Shown piece by piece: positions 1 through 7,808 of a stretch of 29,832 nucleotides of DNA. The stretch covers positions 1 to 29,832 of the forward strand of contig CAAGSA010000115.1 of the NCBI GenBank assembly GCA_900772835.1. The letters run 5' to 3'. How positions within the stretch are numbered: position 1 is the stretch's first letter; each line of letters starts with the position of its first letter. The notes under the pieces are model-generated. The model was not told the origin of the DNA, ran no database searches, and saw nothing but the letters and a program-made list of their open reading frames with translations. This stretch comes from an uncultured Prevotella sp. (GTDB lineage: Bacteria; Bacteroidota; Bacteroidia; Bacteroidales; Bacteroidaceae). The position numbers and the translations under genes were made by a program.

Positions 1-996
1 TCAAAAGCCTTGTCGGCATTGTTACCTGTCCTGTAAATTTTGAAGAGATTGAGGTATGCTTCTGTCTTTGCCTCTATGCTTTTCAGCTCACCGAGCCTAT
101 GATAGTAATATGCAGAAGAATCTCTCTCACCGAGCATTCTGAAGGCTGTAGCAGCAACATACAGAAATGATGCCATTGCAGGATCGTCAGGATCCATATG
201 TGAAATGATGGGCATAGCATACGACTTTGCCTTACTGTAATTCCTGCAATCAATATAGTATGTGGCAAGCGAACTCAGAATTTCGTCATTGAGACCTTTG
301 TTGCCGGTCTATTTTGCTATTCGCAATGCCATATTGTAATAAATAAGACAACTGTCATTTTTTTCCTCTTGATATGCATAAGCTATCTTCTGCAAAACAT
401 AAGCCGTCATCAGCGAATCATTAAGAAGTTTTTCCATAGCAAGGGAATTCTTAAAATACGGAATGGCTTCTTTATAGAACGACTGTTCAAGCAAAAGAAA
501 TCCTATCTGGAAATTCAATATGCCCTTCATCTTCGCATCACCTTCGGACACAGTTTTCAACGACTTCTGATAGAAATCCAAAGCCATCGGCATATTATTA
601 GCTTTTCTATATGCTCTACCTATACTGTAATAAGCAAAAGGCAGTTGTTGTTTGTCTGCCCCCAACGACTCATAATGACTTACTATTTTGTGTATCTCCT
701 TCATATCTTTGGCATTGAAATCAAAGCTGCATTTGCTTTTCGCCTTAACACGAATAAGGCGGCAATACCATTTTTCACTACTATTCCAGTTGTTGTTTTT
801 GTGTTTTATAGAATCTATGTATGAAAGCGCGTATTCTGGGTCAACATCAACAAGGGAGTCAGCACGTGCCAGAGTTCATAGGGGTAACTGTGTTGGTTCT
901 GACAATAACGCAAAATATCGGCAGCCGCAACGACCAAAACGATTGCGACTACCGATAATATTACTTTTTTGTCCTACTGTAAATGAAATGAATCAT
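1..996 (-). pseudogene. Degraded membrane-anchored TPR protein gene (runs off the left edge)
   Basis: The minus strand encodes a TPR protein spread over different frames. A likely start at 996-994 leads to a hydrophobic helix (VILSVVAIVLVVAAADIL) only if one A is added to the A6 tract at 965-970. The frame then reads to about 875 and must shift, most simply by removing one CT from the CTCT at 871-874. That would give YELARADSLVDVDPEYAL, a typical opening for Bacteroidales TPR proteins. TPR helices follow to an in-frame TAG at 309-311. Beyond it the same frame stays open to base 1 with further TPR-like helices. Family members are envelope proteins with an N-terminal anchor and TPR repeats, often signalling-related. 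The exact role here is unknown. The TAG and the frame change are seen directly; the first lesion depends on the chosen start. The gene begins 29 nt after the S46 peptidase gene ends. Confidence 0.72.
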
Positions 997-1025
997 TATA
1001 GGATTTTTTCAGATTTTTTCTTTTC

Positions 1026-3152
1026 TTACTTCTCCACGCCCAGTTCCTTGAGCAGACGGTCGGCGTGTCCCCACTTGTCCATAAGGTAGAGCATATAGCG
1101 CACGTCAACGCCGATGCAGCGAGCCAGCACGCGGTCGAAATGGATATCGCTCGAGAGCGAATCCCAGTTGCCGTCGAAGGCAAGTCCGATGAGGTCGCCG
1201 TTGCCGTTGAATATCGCTGAACCGGAGTTTCCACCTGTAATGTCGTTGTTGGTGAGGAAGCAGAGCTGCATCTTGCCGCTTGTCTTGTCGGCATACTTGC
1301 CGAAGTCTTTTGCTCCCATCAGTTCGTGCATCACCGGCTCTGCATAGTAGTCAGCCACCTTGTCGGCGGTCTTCATCTTCTCCACGATGCTCTCGGATGC
1401 TGTGTAGTAGCCAGCCGGCTTGCCGCCCACGTTGAGGTTCTTCACCTGTCCGTAGCTCAGTCGCATGGTGAAGTTGGCGTCGCTGTAGTGCGGCATATCC
1501 TGCTCCATGCGAATCTTGGCGTCGCAGAGGTAGCGCTCCTGCTGCTCGATGGCGTCATCGACGGTATTGAACACCTCGCGCATCCGGTCATAGATTTCCT
1601 TCAGTTCCATGCCGTACTGCACTCCTGGGTCGTTCTTGTATCCCTTCTTGTTGAAGAATATCTTCTCGCCGCTCTTCATGAGGATGGAGTTCTTGTAGAG
1701 GAAGTCCACGTATCTGGCATAGTCGCCTCCGAACTCCTTGTCCACTCGCTGATAGAATGCCGGCAGGTATTTGGCATCCACATGCTCGCGGTAGTTCTTC
1801 ATCAGGGCTGCCATCACGTCCTTGTCGAGAGCCTCGTCCCATTCGTCGCTGTTGTCCTCGAACTCCACATACTGCTTGGCGGGCTTGTTCTTCGGTCCCT
1901 TCACCTCCATGCCGTTGAGCACCTTGAGGGCGCGTGTGTTGAATTCGCTTGTGCGGCGGAACGACTCCGCCCAGTTGGTGAAGATGTAGTATGCCTCGTA
2001 GCGCTTGGCATAGAGTTCCTTCATCTTGTCGAAGTCGAGCTTGCCCTTCAGGTAGCCAGTCTTGTCCTGGAAAGCCTTTATTCGCTGCTCGAACTCCTGC
2101 TTCTGGCGTATGAGTCCGATGGAGTCGATGCACTTGTTCATTCCGAGCGAGTTTTTCCAGTAGTTGGAGCTCTGTGCATACTTGGAATCATACTTGATTC
2201 GCACTGCCTCATCGGCACGCATATGGCGCGCCATCACCTCCTGCTTCACTCCGCGCACCTGTGCCCTGGGGGCGTTCTGCGCTCCGCGGCGCTCGTTGAT
2301 GCCGTAGGAGGAGAGGTAACGGTTGGTGGTGCCGGGATAACCGATAGTCATGGCGAAGTCGCCCTCCTTGTATCCGTCCATCGACACCTTGGTCCAGTGT
2401 TCCGGATGGTAGGGCACGTTGTCCTTGGAGTATGCTGCCGGGCCGTTGGTCTTCGGGTCGGCATAGATGCGGAACACGGAGTAGTCGCAGGTCTGGCGCG
2501 GCCACATCCAGTTGTCGGTCTCGCCGCCGTACTTACCCATCGACTTGGGCACGGTGAATACGAGGCGCAGGTCAGTGAAGTCGCGGTACGTGGTGGCGTA
2601 GAACTTGTTGCCCTCGTAGTAGGGTTTGATTTCCAGACGCAGGGTGGCGTCTTTCGCCTTCACCTCCTTCGACATGGCGTTCTCCAGCGAGTCGATGAAT
2701 GCCTCCTGCTTCTTGAGCGGAAGGTCGTAGAGCCCCTTCTGGCGCAGCTCGTCGGTGATGTCCTTCTGTTCCACCATGAAGCTCACGAACATGTTCTCGT
2801 TCGGCAGCTCCTCCTCGTAGGTCTTGGCGTAGAAACCGTTGAGCATATAGTCGTGCTCCACGGTCGAGTGCGAGCGGATTGCCTCGAATCCGCAATGGTG
2901 GTTGGTGAATACGAGCCCGTCGGGCGACACCACCACTCCGGAGCAGAAGCCCGAGAAGTTAACCACTGATTTCATTATGGCGTTGTCGCCACTGTAGAGT
3001 CCGTCGTAGCCGCGATTGAAGCCGTAGCTCTTCATCTGGTCTAAGACAGCCTGCGGAAGATTGTAGAGTGTCCACATTCCCTCGTCGGCGTTAGCCTGCA
3101 GGGCGGACAATGCCATCATTCCGGCAAAAAGGATTGAAGTTTTCTTTTTCAT
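1026..3152 (-). CDS. S46 family dipeptidyl-peptidase (DPP7-like)
   Basis: Protein of 708 aa with a signal peptide (cleavage near ANA-DEG, about residue 22). It is a serine exopeptidase that releases dipeptides from oligopeptide N-termini in the periplasm or at the surface. This feeds the peptide-based metabolism common in Bacteroidales. The chymotrypsin-like parts are visible: FTNHHCGFEAIRSH with the catalytic His at 85/86, DNWMWPRQTCDY with the likely catalytic Asp223, and GGNSGSAIFN with Ser643. In family S46 the residue 18 positions after the serine sets P1 preference: Arg in DPP11 (acidic P1) and Gly in DPP7 (hydrophobic P1). Here it is Gly661 (LAFDGNWD), so a DPP7-like preference is inferred. 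Length matches the family (about 700-720 aa). A TATATTTG promoter box lies upstream. The identification is secure; the specificity is an inference. Confidence 0.93.
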   Translation of the reverse strand: MKKKTSILFAGMMALSALQANADEGMWTLYNLPQAVLDQMKSYGFNRGYDGLYSGDNAIMKSVVNFSGFCSGVVVSPDGLVFTNHHCGFEAIRSHSTVEHDYMLNGFYAKTYEEELPNENMFVSFMVEQKDITDELRQKGLYDLPLKKQEAFIDSLENAMSKEVKAKDATLRLEIKPYYEGNKFYATTYRDFTDLRLVFTVPKSMGKYGGETDNWMWPRQTCDYSVFRIYADPKTNGPAAYSKDNVPYHPEHWTKVSMDGYKEGDFAMTIGYPGTTNRYLSSYGINERRGAQNAPRAQVRGVKQEVMARHMRADEAVRIKYDSKYAQSSNYWKNSLGMNKCIDSIGLIRQKQEFEQRIKAFQDKTGYLKGKLDFDKMKELYAKRYEAYYIFTNWAESFRRTSEFNTRALKVLNGMEVKGPKNKPAKQYVEFEDNSDEWDEALDKDVMAALMKNYREHVDAKYLPAFYQRVDKEFGGDYARYVDFLYKNSILMKSGEKIFFNKKGYKNDPGVQYGMELKEIYDRMREVFNTVDDAIEQQERYLCDAKIRMEQDMPHYSDANFTMRLSYGQVKNLNVGGKPAGYYTASESIVEKMKTADKVADYYAEPVMHELMGAKDFGKYADKTSGKMQLCFLTNNDITGGNSGSAIFNGNGDLIGLAFDGNWDSLSSDIHFDRVLARCIGVDVRYMLYLMDKWGHADRLLKELGVEK

Positions 3153-3178
3153 AATATTGTGTGTTCAAATAATGCCTG

Positions 3179-3186
3179 CAAATATA
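3179..3186 (-). promoter_or_regulatory. Bacteroidota -7 promoter box for the S46 peptidase gene
   Basis: On the minus strand this reads TATATTTG, an exact match to the TAnnTTTG -7 consensus of the Bacteroidota primary sigma factor. It lies 26 bp before the start codon. No clear TTG -33 element is present at the usual spacing. Confidence 0.5.
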
Positions 3187-3266
3187 CGAATTTTGTCGTT
3201 AAATCATTGTACGGCAGGGGTGAAAAATGAAAATCACCGCGATTTTTATCCCCTGCCGCCAATCAG

Positions 3267-3316
3267 CCCCGGGCGGCACACGGACGAGAACGATGTCCGA
3301 GTGCCGCGCACGGGGG
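3267..3316 (-). terminator. GC-rich stem-loop after the flippase gene
   Basis: CGGCACACGGAC (3274-3285) pairs with GTCCGAGTGCCG (3295-3306) with one mismatch, and CCCCG/CGGGG extend the stem outward. It lies just after the flippase stop and before the S46 gene. A strong U-tract is not obvious, so it may be a terminator or an mRNA-stabilising hairpin. Confidence 0.45.
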
Positions 3317-3321
3317 GAGTA

Positions 3322-4821
3322 TCACTTCCGGAAGTGCCTGCCCATGACGGGCAGACCGGACAGCGGGAAGTCTTTCTTTATAATGTATGCGATGAAGAGA
3401 ATGCCGAGCACGGTGTTCACTGCGAGGGCGAGGGGCAAAGACAGATTCCTGTTCGCCGCCGTCATGCAGAAATAGAGCACCACGGTGATGAGTACATACA
3501 CGAGGATTTCCTTCACGGGATAGTTGATGGGGTATTTCTTCTGCCCCACGATGTAGGAGAGCGTCATTGCCGTGGCGTATCCGGCAAAGCCTGCCCACGC
3601 ACAGGCGATATAGCCATAGCGCGGCACGAAGACGACGTTCACGGCTATCAGCACCACGCATCCGATACCGGAGAAGTAGGCTCCCCAGATGGTCTTGTCG
3701 ATGAGTTTGTACCAGAACGAGAGGTTGAAGTATACGCCCATCATTATCTCGGCTGCCATGACTATAGGCACCACCTTCAGCCCCTCCCAATAGTCGCGTC
3801 CGATGATATGGCGCAGCACATCCATATAGCCGATGACCACGAGGAAGGCGAGCAGGGTGAAGATAACGAAGTATTTCATCGCTTTGGCATAAGTGTCGCG
3901 GTTGTCCTTGTCTTTCGACTTGCCGAAGACGAACGGTTCATAGGCATAGCGGAACGCCTGCGTTATCATCGCCATAATCATGGCAATCTTGCTTGCCGCG
4001 CCATAGATGCCGAGCTGGGTGTGGGCATCGGGGGCGGTGTATATCTTGGGGAAGAGAATCTTGTCGGCTGTCTGGTTCAGTATGCCGGCGATGCCGAGCA
4101 CGAGGATAGGCCAGCTGTAGCGCATCATGCGGCCGAGGAGCGCCTTGTCGAAGCTGTACTTACAGCAGAAGAGTTCTTTCCAGAAGAAGAGCGTGAGCGA
4201 GGCGGAGCAGAAGAGGTTGATGTAGAAGGCGTAGCCGGCACCCACCGCCGGACTGTATATCCGGGCTATGAAGCCAGAGCCACCGGTGCTGTCGTAGATA
4301 TTGGGCAGCAGCAGGAAGAACACCATGTTCAGGGCTATCGCCATGAAGATATTGAGCAACTTGAGGGTGGCGAACTTGACAGGACGTTTCCTGTACCTGA
4401 GATAGGCGAAGGGAATACACTGGAAGGCGTCGATGGCTACAGTGACCGCCATGACCCAGATGTATGACTTGTGGTCCTGATAGCCCATAAACTCAGATAT
4501 CGGGTTGAGGAAGAGCAAAACGAGGACAACAAAGAGCAAGGAAGTGAAGCCCACGCTGATGAGCGTGGTGGTGTAGACCTTCTGCGGGTTTTCGCCTTCC
4601 TTGTTCGCGAAGCGGAAGAAAGTGGTTTCCATTCCGTATGTGAGGATAACCATGAGCAATGCCGTATAGGCGTAGACGTTGGTTATCACACCGTAGCCTC
4701 CGCTTGCCGCGGAGAGCTTCGCCGTGTAGAGCGGCACGAGAAGATAATTGAGGAATCTTCCCACAATACTGCTAAGACCGTAGATGGCGGTGTCCTTAGC
4801 GAGGGATTTTAAGTTTGACAT
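3322..4821 (-). CDS. Oligosaccharide/polysaccharide flippase (Wzx/MOP superfamily membrane protein)
   Basis: Protein of 499 aa built mostly of hydrophobic helices (about 12-14 segments). It opens with SNLKSLAKDTAIYGLSSIVG and continues with RFLNYLLVPLYT, typical of the first helix of Wzx-like flippases of the MOP superfamily (Polysacc_synt). Such proteins move lipid-linked sugar units across the inner membrane for surface polysaccharide or O-antigen assembly. No glycosyltransferase neighbours are in the window, so the cargo is unknown. The start at 4821 is preferred because the upstream reading frame to 4989 is Cys/Arg/Phe repeat sequence encoded by a minisatellite. An A-rich leader precedes ATG, as usual in Bacteroidota. 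Family assignment is firm; substrate is not inferable. Confidence 0.88.
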   Translation of the reverse strand: MSNLKSLAKDTAIYGLSSIVGRFLNYLLVPLYTAKLSAASGGYGVITNVYAYTALLMVILTYGMETTFFRFANKEGENPQKVYTTTLISVGFTSLLFVVLVLLFLNPISEFMGYQDHKSYIWVMAVTVAIDAFQCIPFAYLRYRKRPVKFATLKLLNIFMAIALNMVFFLLLPNIYDSTGGSGFIARIYSPAVGAGYAFYINLFCSASLTLFFWKELFCCKYSFDKALLGRMMRYSWPILVLGIAGILNQTADKILFPKIYTAPDAHTQLGIYGAASKIAMIMAMITQAFRYAYEPFVFGKSKDKDNRDTYAKAMKYFVIFTLLAFLVVIGYMDVLRHIIGRDYWEGLKVVPIVMAAEIMMGVYFNLSFWYKLIDKTIWGAYFSGIGCVVLIAVNVVFVPRYGYIACAWAGFAGYATAMTLSYIVGQKKYPINYPVKEILVYVLITVVLYFCMTAANRNLSLPLALAVNTVLGILFIAYIIKKDFPLSGLPVMGRHFRK

Positions 4822-4869
4822 TATGATTGAGTTTTTTTGTTTTTTTTGTTTTTGGGGGAGGGAGGGGGA

Positions 4870-5012
4870 GGTGTGGTAGGTTCGGTAGGGGCAGTAGGGG
4901 TTGTAAAACCTACAGAACCTACAACACCTACCAAACCTACAACACCTACCAAACCTACAACACCTACCAAACCTACCACACCCTACCACACCTACACCAC
5001 CCTACCCCCTAC
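4870..5012. repeat. CCTAC-rich minisatellite with inverted repeat between two genes
   Basis: Three perfect 18-bp units of ACCTACAACACCTACCAA lie at 4917-4970, followed by degenerate CCTACC/ACACC copies to about 5012. A G-rich arm at 4870-4889 (GGTGTGGTAGGTTCGGTAGG) is the inverted complement of 4927-4946 at 18 of 20 positions, so the element can also fold into a long hairpin. It fills the space between the four-helix-bundle gene stop and the flippase start. Reading frames through it are low-complexity by-products. Confidence 0.85.
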
Positions 5013-5025
5013 AACTCCTCCCATA

Positions 5026-5580
5026 TCACCTTTTTCCATTCCTATACTCCAGCCTTGCCTTGTACCGCTGTTCCCTTATTCCTCCTTCTTCGAGGAATTT
5101 GCGGTCTTGCCAGTCGATGAAGCCGCGCAGCATGGCGAGAGTCTGGTGGATGACGATCAGGGCGATGTTGGCCACATCTTCGGCGCAGCGCCCTTTTATC
5201 TGCCGGCGATACCACTCGCTGTCGTTGTGTTTCCGGCAGAGAGGGACGGCAGCTATGTATTTGGGATGGGTGGAGTTCCATATCTCCATACCGTTGTTCC
5301 GCAAATAGTCGAGGTAGTCCTCTTTCAGCTCCTCAAGACTGCCCTTGGCAATCACCGTCAGCTTGTGTTCCGACGAGGAGGAGCCTTCGGCATCACTGTA
5401 TCCCTCCACAATATTTTGCTTGCACGACCGTGCAGCCTGCTGCATCTGGTCGACAGTGCGGTCGTGGGCACGGTCGAGGAATGCCCTCACGAAATAATAT
5501 GTTATGTCGAACACACATTCGCTTTTCATATAGACAGACAGAGTCTTGTAGCTGCCTATCTTTTTCCTGTTGTAGTCCAT
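5026..5580 (-). CDS. Four helix bundle suffix domain protein
   Basis: Protein of 184 aa starting MDYNRKKIGSYKTLSVYMKS. A four-helix-bundle region resembles the 23S rRNA-intervening-sequence protein family (AARSCKQNIVEGYSDAEGSS, then KLTVIAKGSLEELKEDYLDY). The C-terminal half with the IWNSTHPKYIAAVP and DWQDRKFLEEGGIREQRYKAR segments matches the suffix-domain variant known in Bacteroidota. No catalytic motif or membrane segment is visible, and the biological role of the family is not established. The start lies 16 bp after the SpmAB-like gene stop on the same strand, so co-transcription is likely. The minisatellite begins right after its stop codon. Confidence 0.85.
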   Translation of the reverse strand: MDYNRKKIGSYKTLSVYMKSECVFDITYYFVRAFLDRAHDRTVDQMQQAARSCKQNIVEGYSDAEGSSSSEHKLTVIAKGSLEELKEDYLDYLRNNGMEIWNSTHPKYIAAVPLCRKHNDSEWYRRQIKGRCAEDVANIALIVIHQTLAMLRGFIDWQDRKFLEEGGIREQRYKARLEYRNGKR

Positions 5581-5596
5581 GGGCGAGGAGAGTTTT

Positions 5597-6826
5597 TTAG
5601 AAGAACATGTAGCAGATGGCTATTGCCGCTATAACCCCGGCGAGGTCGGCAAGCAGACCGCACGCCACGGCATGCCTTGTATAGCGGATTCCCACACTGC
5701 CGAAATACACGGCAAGGATGTAGAAAGTGGTGTCGGTGGAGCCCTGGAAGATGCAGCTAAGCCTGCCCACGAAGGAGTCGGCACCATACGTAGTCATGGC
5801 ATCGACCATCATTCCGCGAGCACCGCTGCCCGAGAGAGGCTTCATAAGGGCGGTGGGCAGCGCACCCACGAAACCGGTGTCCCCTCCGCACGCCTCCACA
5901 ATCCATTTCACGCCGCCAATCATCATATCCATCGCGCCCGAAGCCCGGAACACCCCGATTCCCACAAGGATAGCCACGAGGTAGGGGATGATGCGCACGG
6001 CGGTCTGGAAACCCTCTTTCGCCCCTTCGATGAAGGCGTCATACACGTTGACCCTCTTCCTCACGCCGGCAAGGATAAAGCCGACGATGATAGTCATCAG
6101 AAGGATATTGGCAACAGAGGTGCTGAGAATGTTCATCTGGTCTTTGTCGAGCTGGCCGAAGCCCCATATTATTGCGGCGACAGCGGTGCACATGCCGCCG
6201 ACGGTGAGAATCATCACCCTGTTGAGCAGGTTTATGCGCTGATAGAGACTCGTGATTATTATTCCGGATATGGTGGAGAAGAACGTGGCGAGGAGGATAG
6301 GGATGAAGATGTCGGTAGGCTGTGCCGCCCCCATCTGTGCCCTGTACACCATAATGCTCACGGGGATAAGCGTCAGTCCGCTGGTGTTCAGCACGAGGAA
6401 CATAATCATGGGGTTCGTGGCCGTGTCCTTTTTCGTGTTCAGCTGCTGCAGCTGCTCCATCGCCTTCAGTCCGAGCGGCGTGGCGGCATTGTCAAGGCCG
6501 AGCATGTTGGCGGCGATGTTCATGAAGATGGACCCCGTGACGGGGTGACCCTTCGGTATGTCGGGGAAGAGCTTGCAGAAAACAGGAGACAGCACACGGG
6601 CCAAGGCATTCACCATGCCGCCCCTCTCCCCTATCTTCATTATTCCGAGCCATAGCGAAAGGACTCCAGTAAGCCCCAAGGATATTTCAAAGGCCGTCTT
6701 CGAGGAGTCGAACGTGGAATTCATCATCGCCGGGAACACGCCGAAGTCGCCCATAAACACGAGCTTTGCCAATGCCATGACAAAAGCGATGACGAAGAAT
6801 GCAATCCAGATGTAGTTTAGAACCAT
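5597..6826 (-). CDS. Fused SpmA/SpmB nucleoside-recognition (Gate) domain membrane protein
   Basis: Protein of 409 aa with about ten hydrophobic helices in two tandem Gate (nucleoside recognition) halves. The N-terminal half carries the SpmA-like pattern (ALARVLSPVFCKLFPDIPKG then NIAANMLGLDNAATPLGLKA). The C-terminal half carries the SpmB-like pattern (ALMKPLSGSGARGMM and FQGSTDTTFYILAVYFGSVG). In Firmicutes the separate SpmA and SpmB proteins take part in spore core dehydration. In non-sporulating Bacteroidota the fused form is widespread and presumably acts as a transporter or channel of unknown substrate. The start at 6826 follows a good -7 box. The gene is the first of a minus-strand series and diverges from dapB. 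Confidence 0.88.
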   Translation of the reverse strand: MVLNYIWIAFFVIAFVMALAKLVFMGDFGVFPAMMNSTFDSSKTAFEISLGLTGVLSLWLGIMKIGERGGMVNALARVLSPVFCKLFPDIPKGHPVTGSIFMNIAANMLGLDNAATPLGLKAMEQLQQLNTKKDTATNPMIMFLVLNTSGLTLIPVSIMVYRAQMGAAQPTDIFIPILLATFFSTISGIIITSLYQRINLLNRVMILTVGGMCTAVAAIIWGFGQLDKDQMNILSTSVANILLMTIIVGFILAGVRKRVNVYDAFIEGAKEGFQTAVRIIPYLVAILVGIGVFRASGAMDMMIGGVKWIVEACGGDTGFVGALPTALMKPLSGSGARGMMVDAMTTYGADSFVGRLSCIFQGSTDTTFYILAVYFGSVGIRYTRHAVACGLLADLAGVIAAIAICYMFF

Positions 6827-6854
6827 AATGTTTTCTTTTACAACTAATACCCTG

Positions 6855-6862
6855 CAAATGTA
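6855..6862 (-). promoter_or_regulatory. -7 promoter box for the SpmAB-like gene
   Basis: The minus strand reads TACATTTG, matching TAnnTTTG, 28 bp before the SpmAB start. A clear -33 TTG is missing at the standard spacing. It faces away from the dapB promoter in the same intergenic region. Confidence 0.5.
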
Positions 6863-6978
6863 GTATAAAAACGAGAGAACAGGAAATATCTGCTTATGTT
6901 TTTGCTGCCGTAAGGCTACAAGAAGGGCGATTTATGCAAATTTAAGTAGAAAACCAACGCCGTAAAAAGTAAAATCAT

Positions 6979-6986
6979 TATATTTG
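6979..6986 (+). promoter_or_regulatory. -7 promoter box for dapB
   Basis: TATATTTG matches the TAnnTTTG consensus and lies 45 bp before the dapB ATG at 7032. Its position inside the longest possible dapB reading frame (which would begin with TTG at 6984) argues that the later ATG is the true start. Confidence 0.55.
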
Positions 6987-7031
6987 CAAATTAAAAACGA
7001 AAACAACAGTACAAACAAAATATATAGAATT

Positions 7032-7790
7032 ATGAAAATAGCATTGATTGGCTACGGAAAGATGGGCAGGATGATAGAGCAGATTGCCAAGGAGCGCGGC
7101 CATGAAATAGTGTGCATCATCGATGTCGACAACCAGCAGGACTTCGACAGCGAGGCATTCAAGAGTGCCGACGTGGCAATAGAATTCACCAACCCCACGG
7201 CAGCATACGGCAACTACCTGAAGGCATTCAAACACAACGTGAAGGTGGTTTCCGGTTCAACGGGATGGATGAAGGACCATGGCGACGACGTGCGCCGCAT
7301 GTGCTCGGCAGAAGGCGGACAGACGCTGTTCTGGGCATCGAACTTCTCGATAGGAGTGGCGATATTCTCTGCCGTGAACCGCTATCTGGCAAAGATAATG
7401 GACGGATTCCCACAGTATGACGTGCGCATGGAGGAGACTCACCACGTGCACAAGCTCGACGCCCCGAGCGGCACGGCGATAACACTCGCCGAGGAGATAC
7501 TGAACGACGTGCAGCGCAAGACAGAATGGGTGAAGGGCGTGCAGCGCAATGCCGACGGCACCGTGGAGGGAACGAACAACGTGAAGCCAGAGGAACTCGC
7601 CATCGAGAGCATCCGACGCGGCGAAGTGCCGGGAATACACTCCGTAATATACGACAGCGACGCCGACTGCATCACCATAACACACGATGCACACTCACGC
7701 AAAGGATTCGCCATGGGAGCAGTGCTCGCAGCAGAATACACCGCCAAGCACAACGGACTGCTGACAATCAGCGATATGTTCAAGTTCTAA
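7032..7790 (+). CDS. dapB: 4-hydroxy-tetrahydrodipicolinate reductase
   Basis: Protein of 252 aa. It reduces 4-hydroxy-tetrahydrodipicolinate with NAD(P)H in the cytoplasmic lysine/meso-diaminopimelate pathway, which supplies peptidoglycan and lysine. The N-terminal Rossmann motif (LIGYGKMGRM, residues 5-14) is clear. The family signature is present as EETHHVHKLDAPSGTA with His137/138 and Lys141 at the catalytic positions and Asp143-Ala-Pro-Ser-Gly-Thr binding substrate. Length is a little under the roughly 270 aa of enterobacterial enzymes, which is usual in Bacteroidota. ATG at 7032 was chosen over an upstream TTG because the promoter box overlaps the latter. The stop lies 18 bp before lepB, so the two are probably an operon. 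Confidence 0.96.
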   Translation: MKIALIGYGKMGRMIEQIAKERGHEIVCIIDVDNQQDFDSEAFKSADVAIEFTNPTAAYGNYLKAFKHNVKVVSGSTGWMKDHGDDVRRMCSAEGGQTLFWASNFSIGVAIFSAVNRYLAKIMDGFPQYDVRMEETHHVHKLDAPSGTAITLAEEILNDVQRKTEWVKGVQRNADGTVEGTNNVKPEELAIESIRRGEVPGIHSVIYDSDADCITITHDAHSRKGFAMGAVLAAEYTAKHNGLLTISDMFKF

Positions 7791-7808
7791 ACCGAAGCAA
7801 GGAAAAAG

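Noticed and set aside
1326..2969. Long plus-strand open frame (547 codons)
   Set aside because: It lies antisense to the S46 peptidase gene and is rich in Leu/Val/His, a by-product of that gene's codon usage.
3157..4467. Long plus-strand open frame (436 codons)
   Set aside because: Antisense to the flippase gene, with no protein-like motifs; the minus-strand frame has clear membrane helices.
4917..4970. Possible CRISPR array
   Set aside because: Units are directly contiguous 18-mers with no spacers, and no cas gene is near.
4822..4989. N-terminal extension of the flippase with CCRFGR repeats
   Set aside because: Encoded by the minisatellite; the standard flippase N-terminus begins at 4821.
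4837..5634. Plus-strand open frame with Pro/Thr repeats (TTPTKP)
   Set aside because: The repeat residues come from the minisatellite and the rest is antisense to the four-helix-bundle gene.
5579..6655. Plus-strand open frame (358 codons)
   Set aside because: His/Gly-rich shadow of the SpmAB-like gene.
6984..7031. Upstream TTG start for dapB
   Set aside because: It overlaps the -7 box and adds residues absent from DapB proteins; ATG at 7032 gives the Rossmann motif at the usual place.
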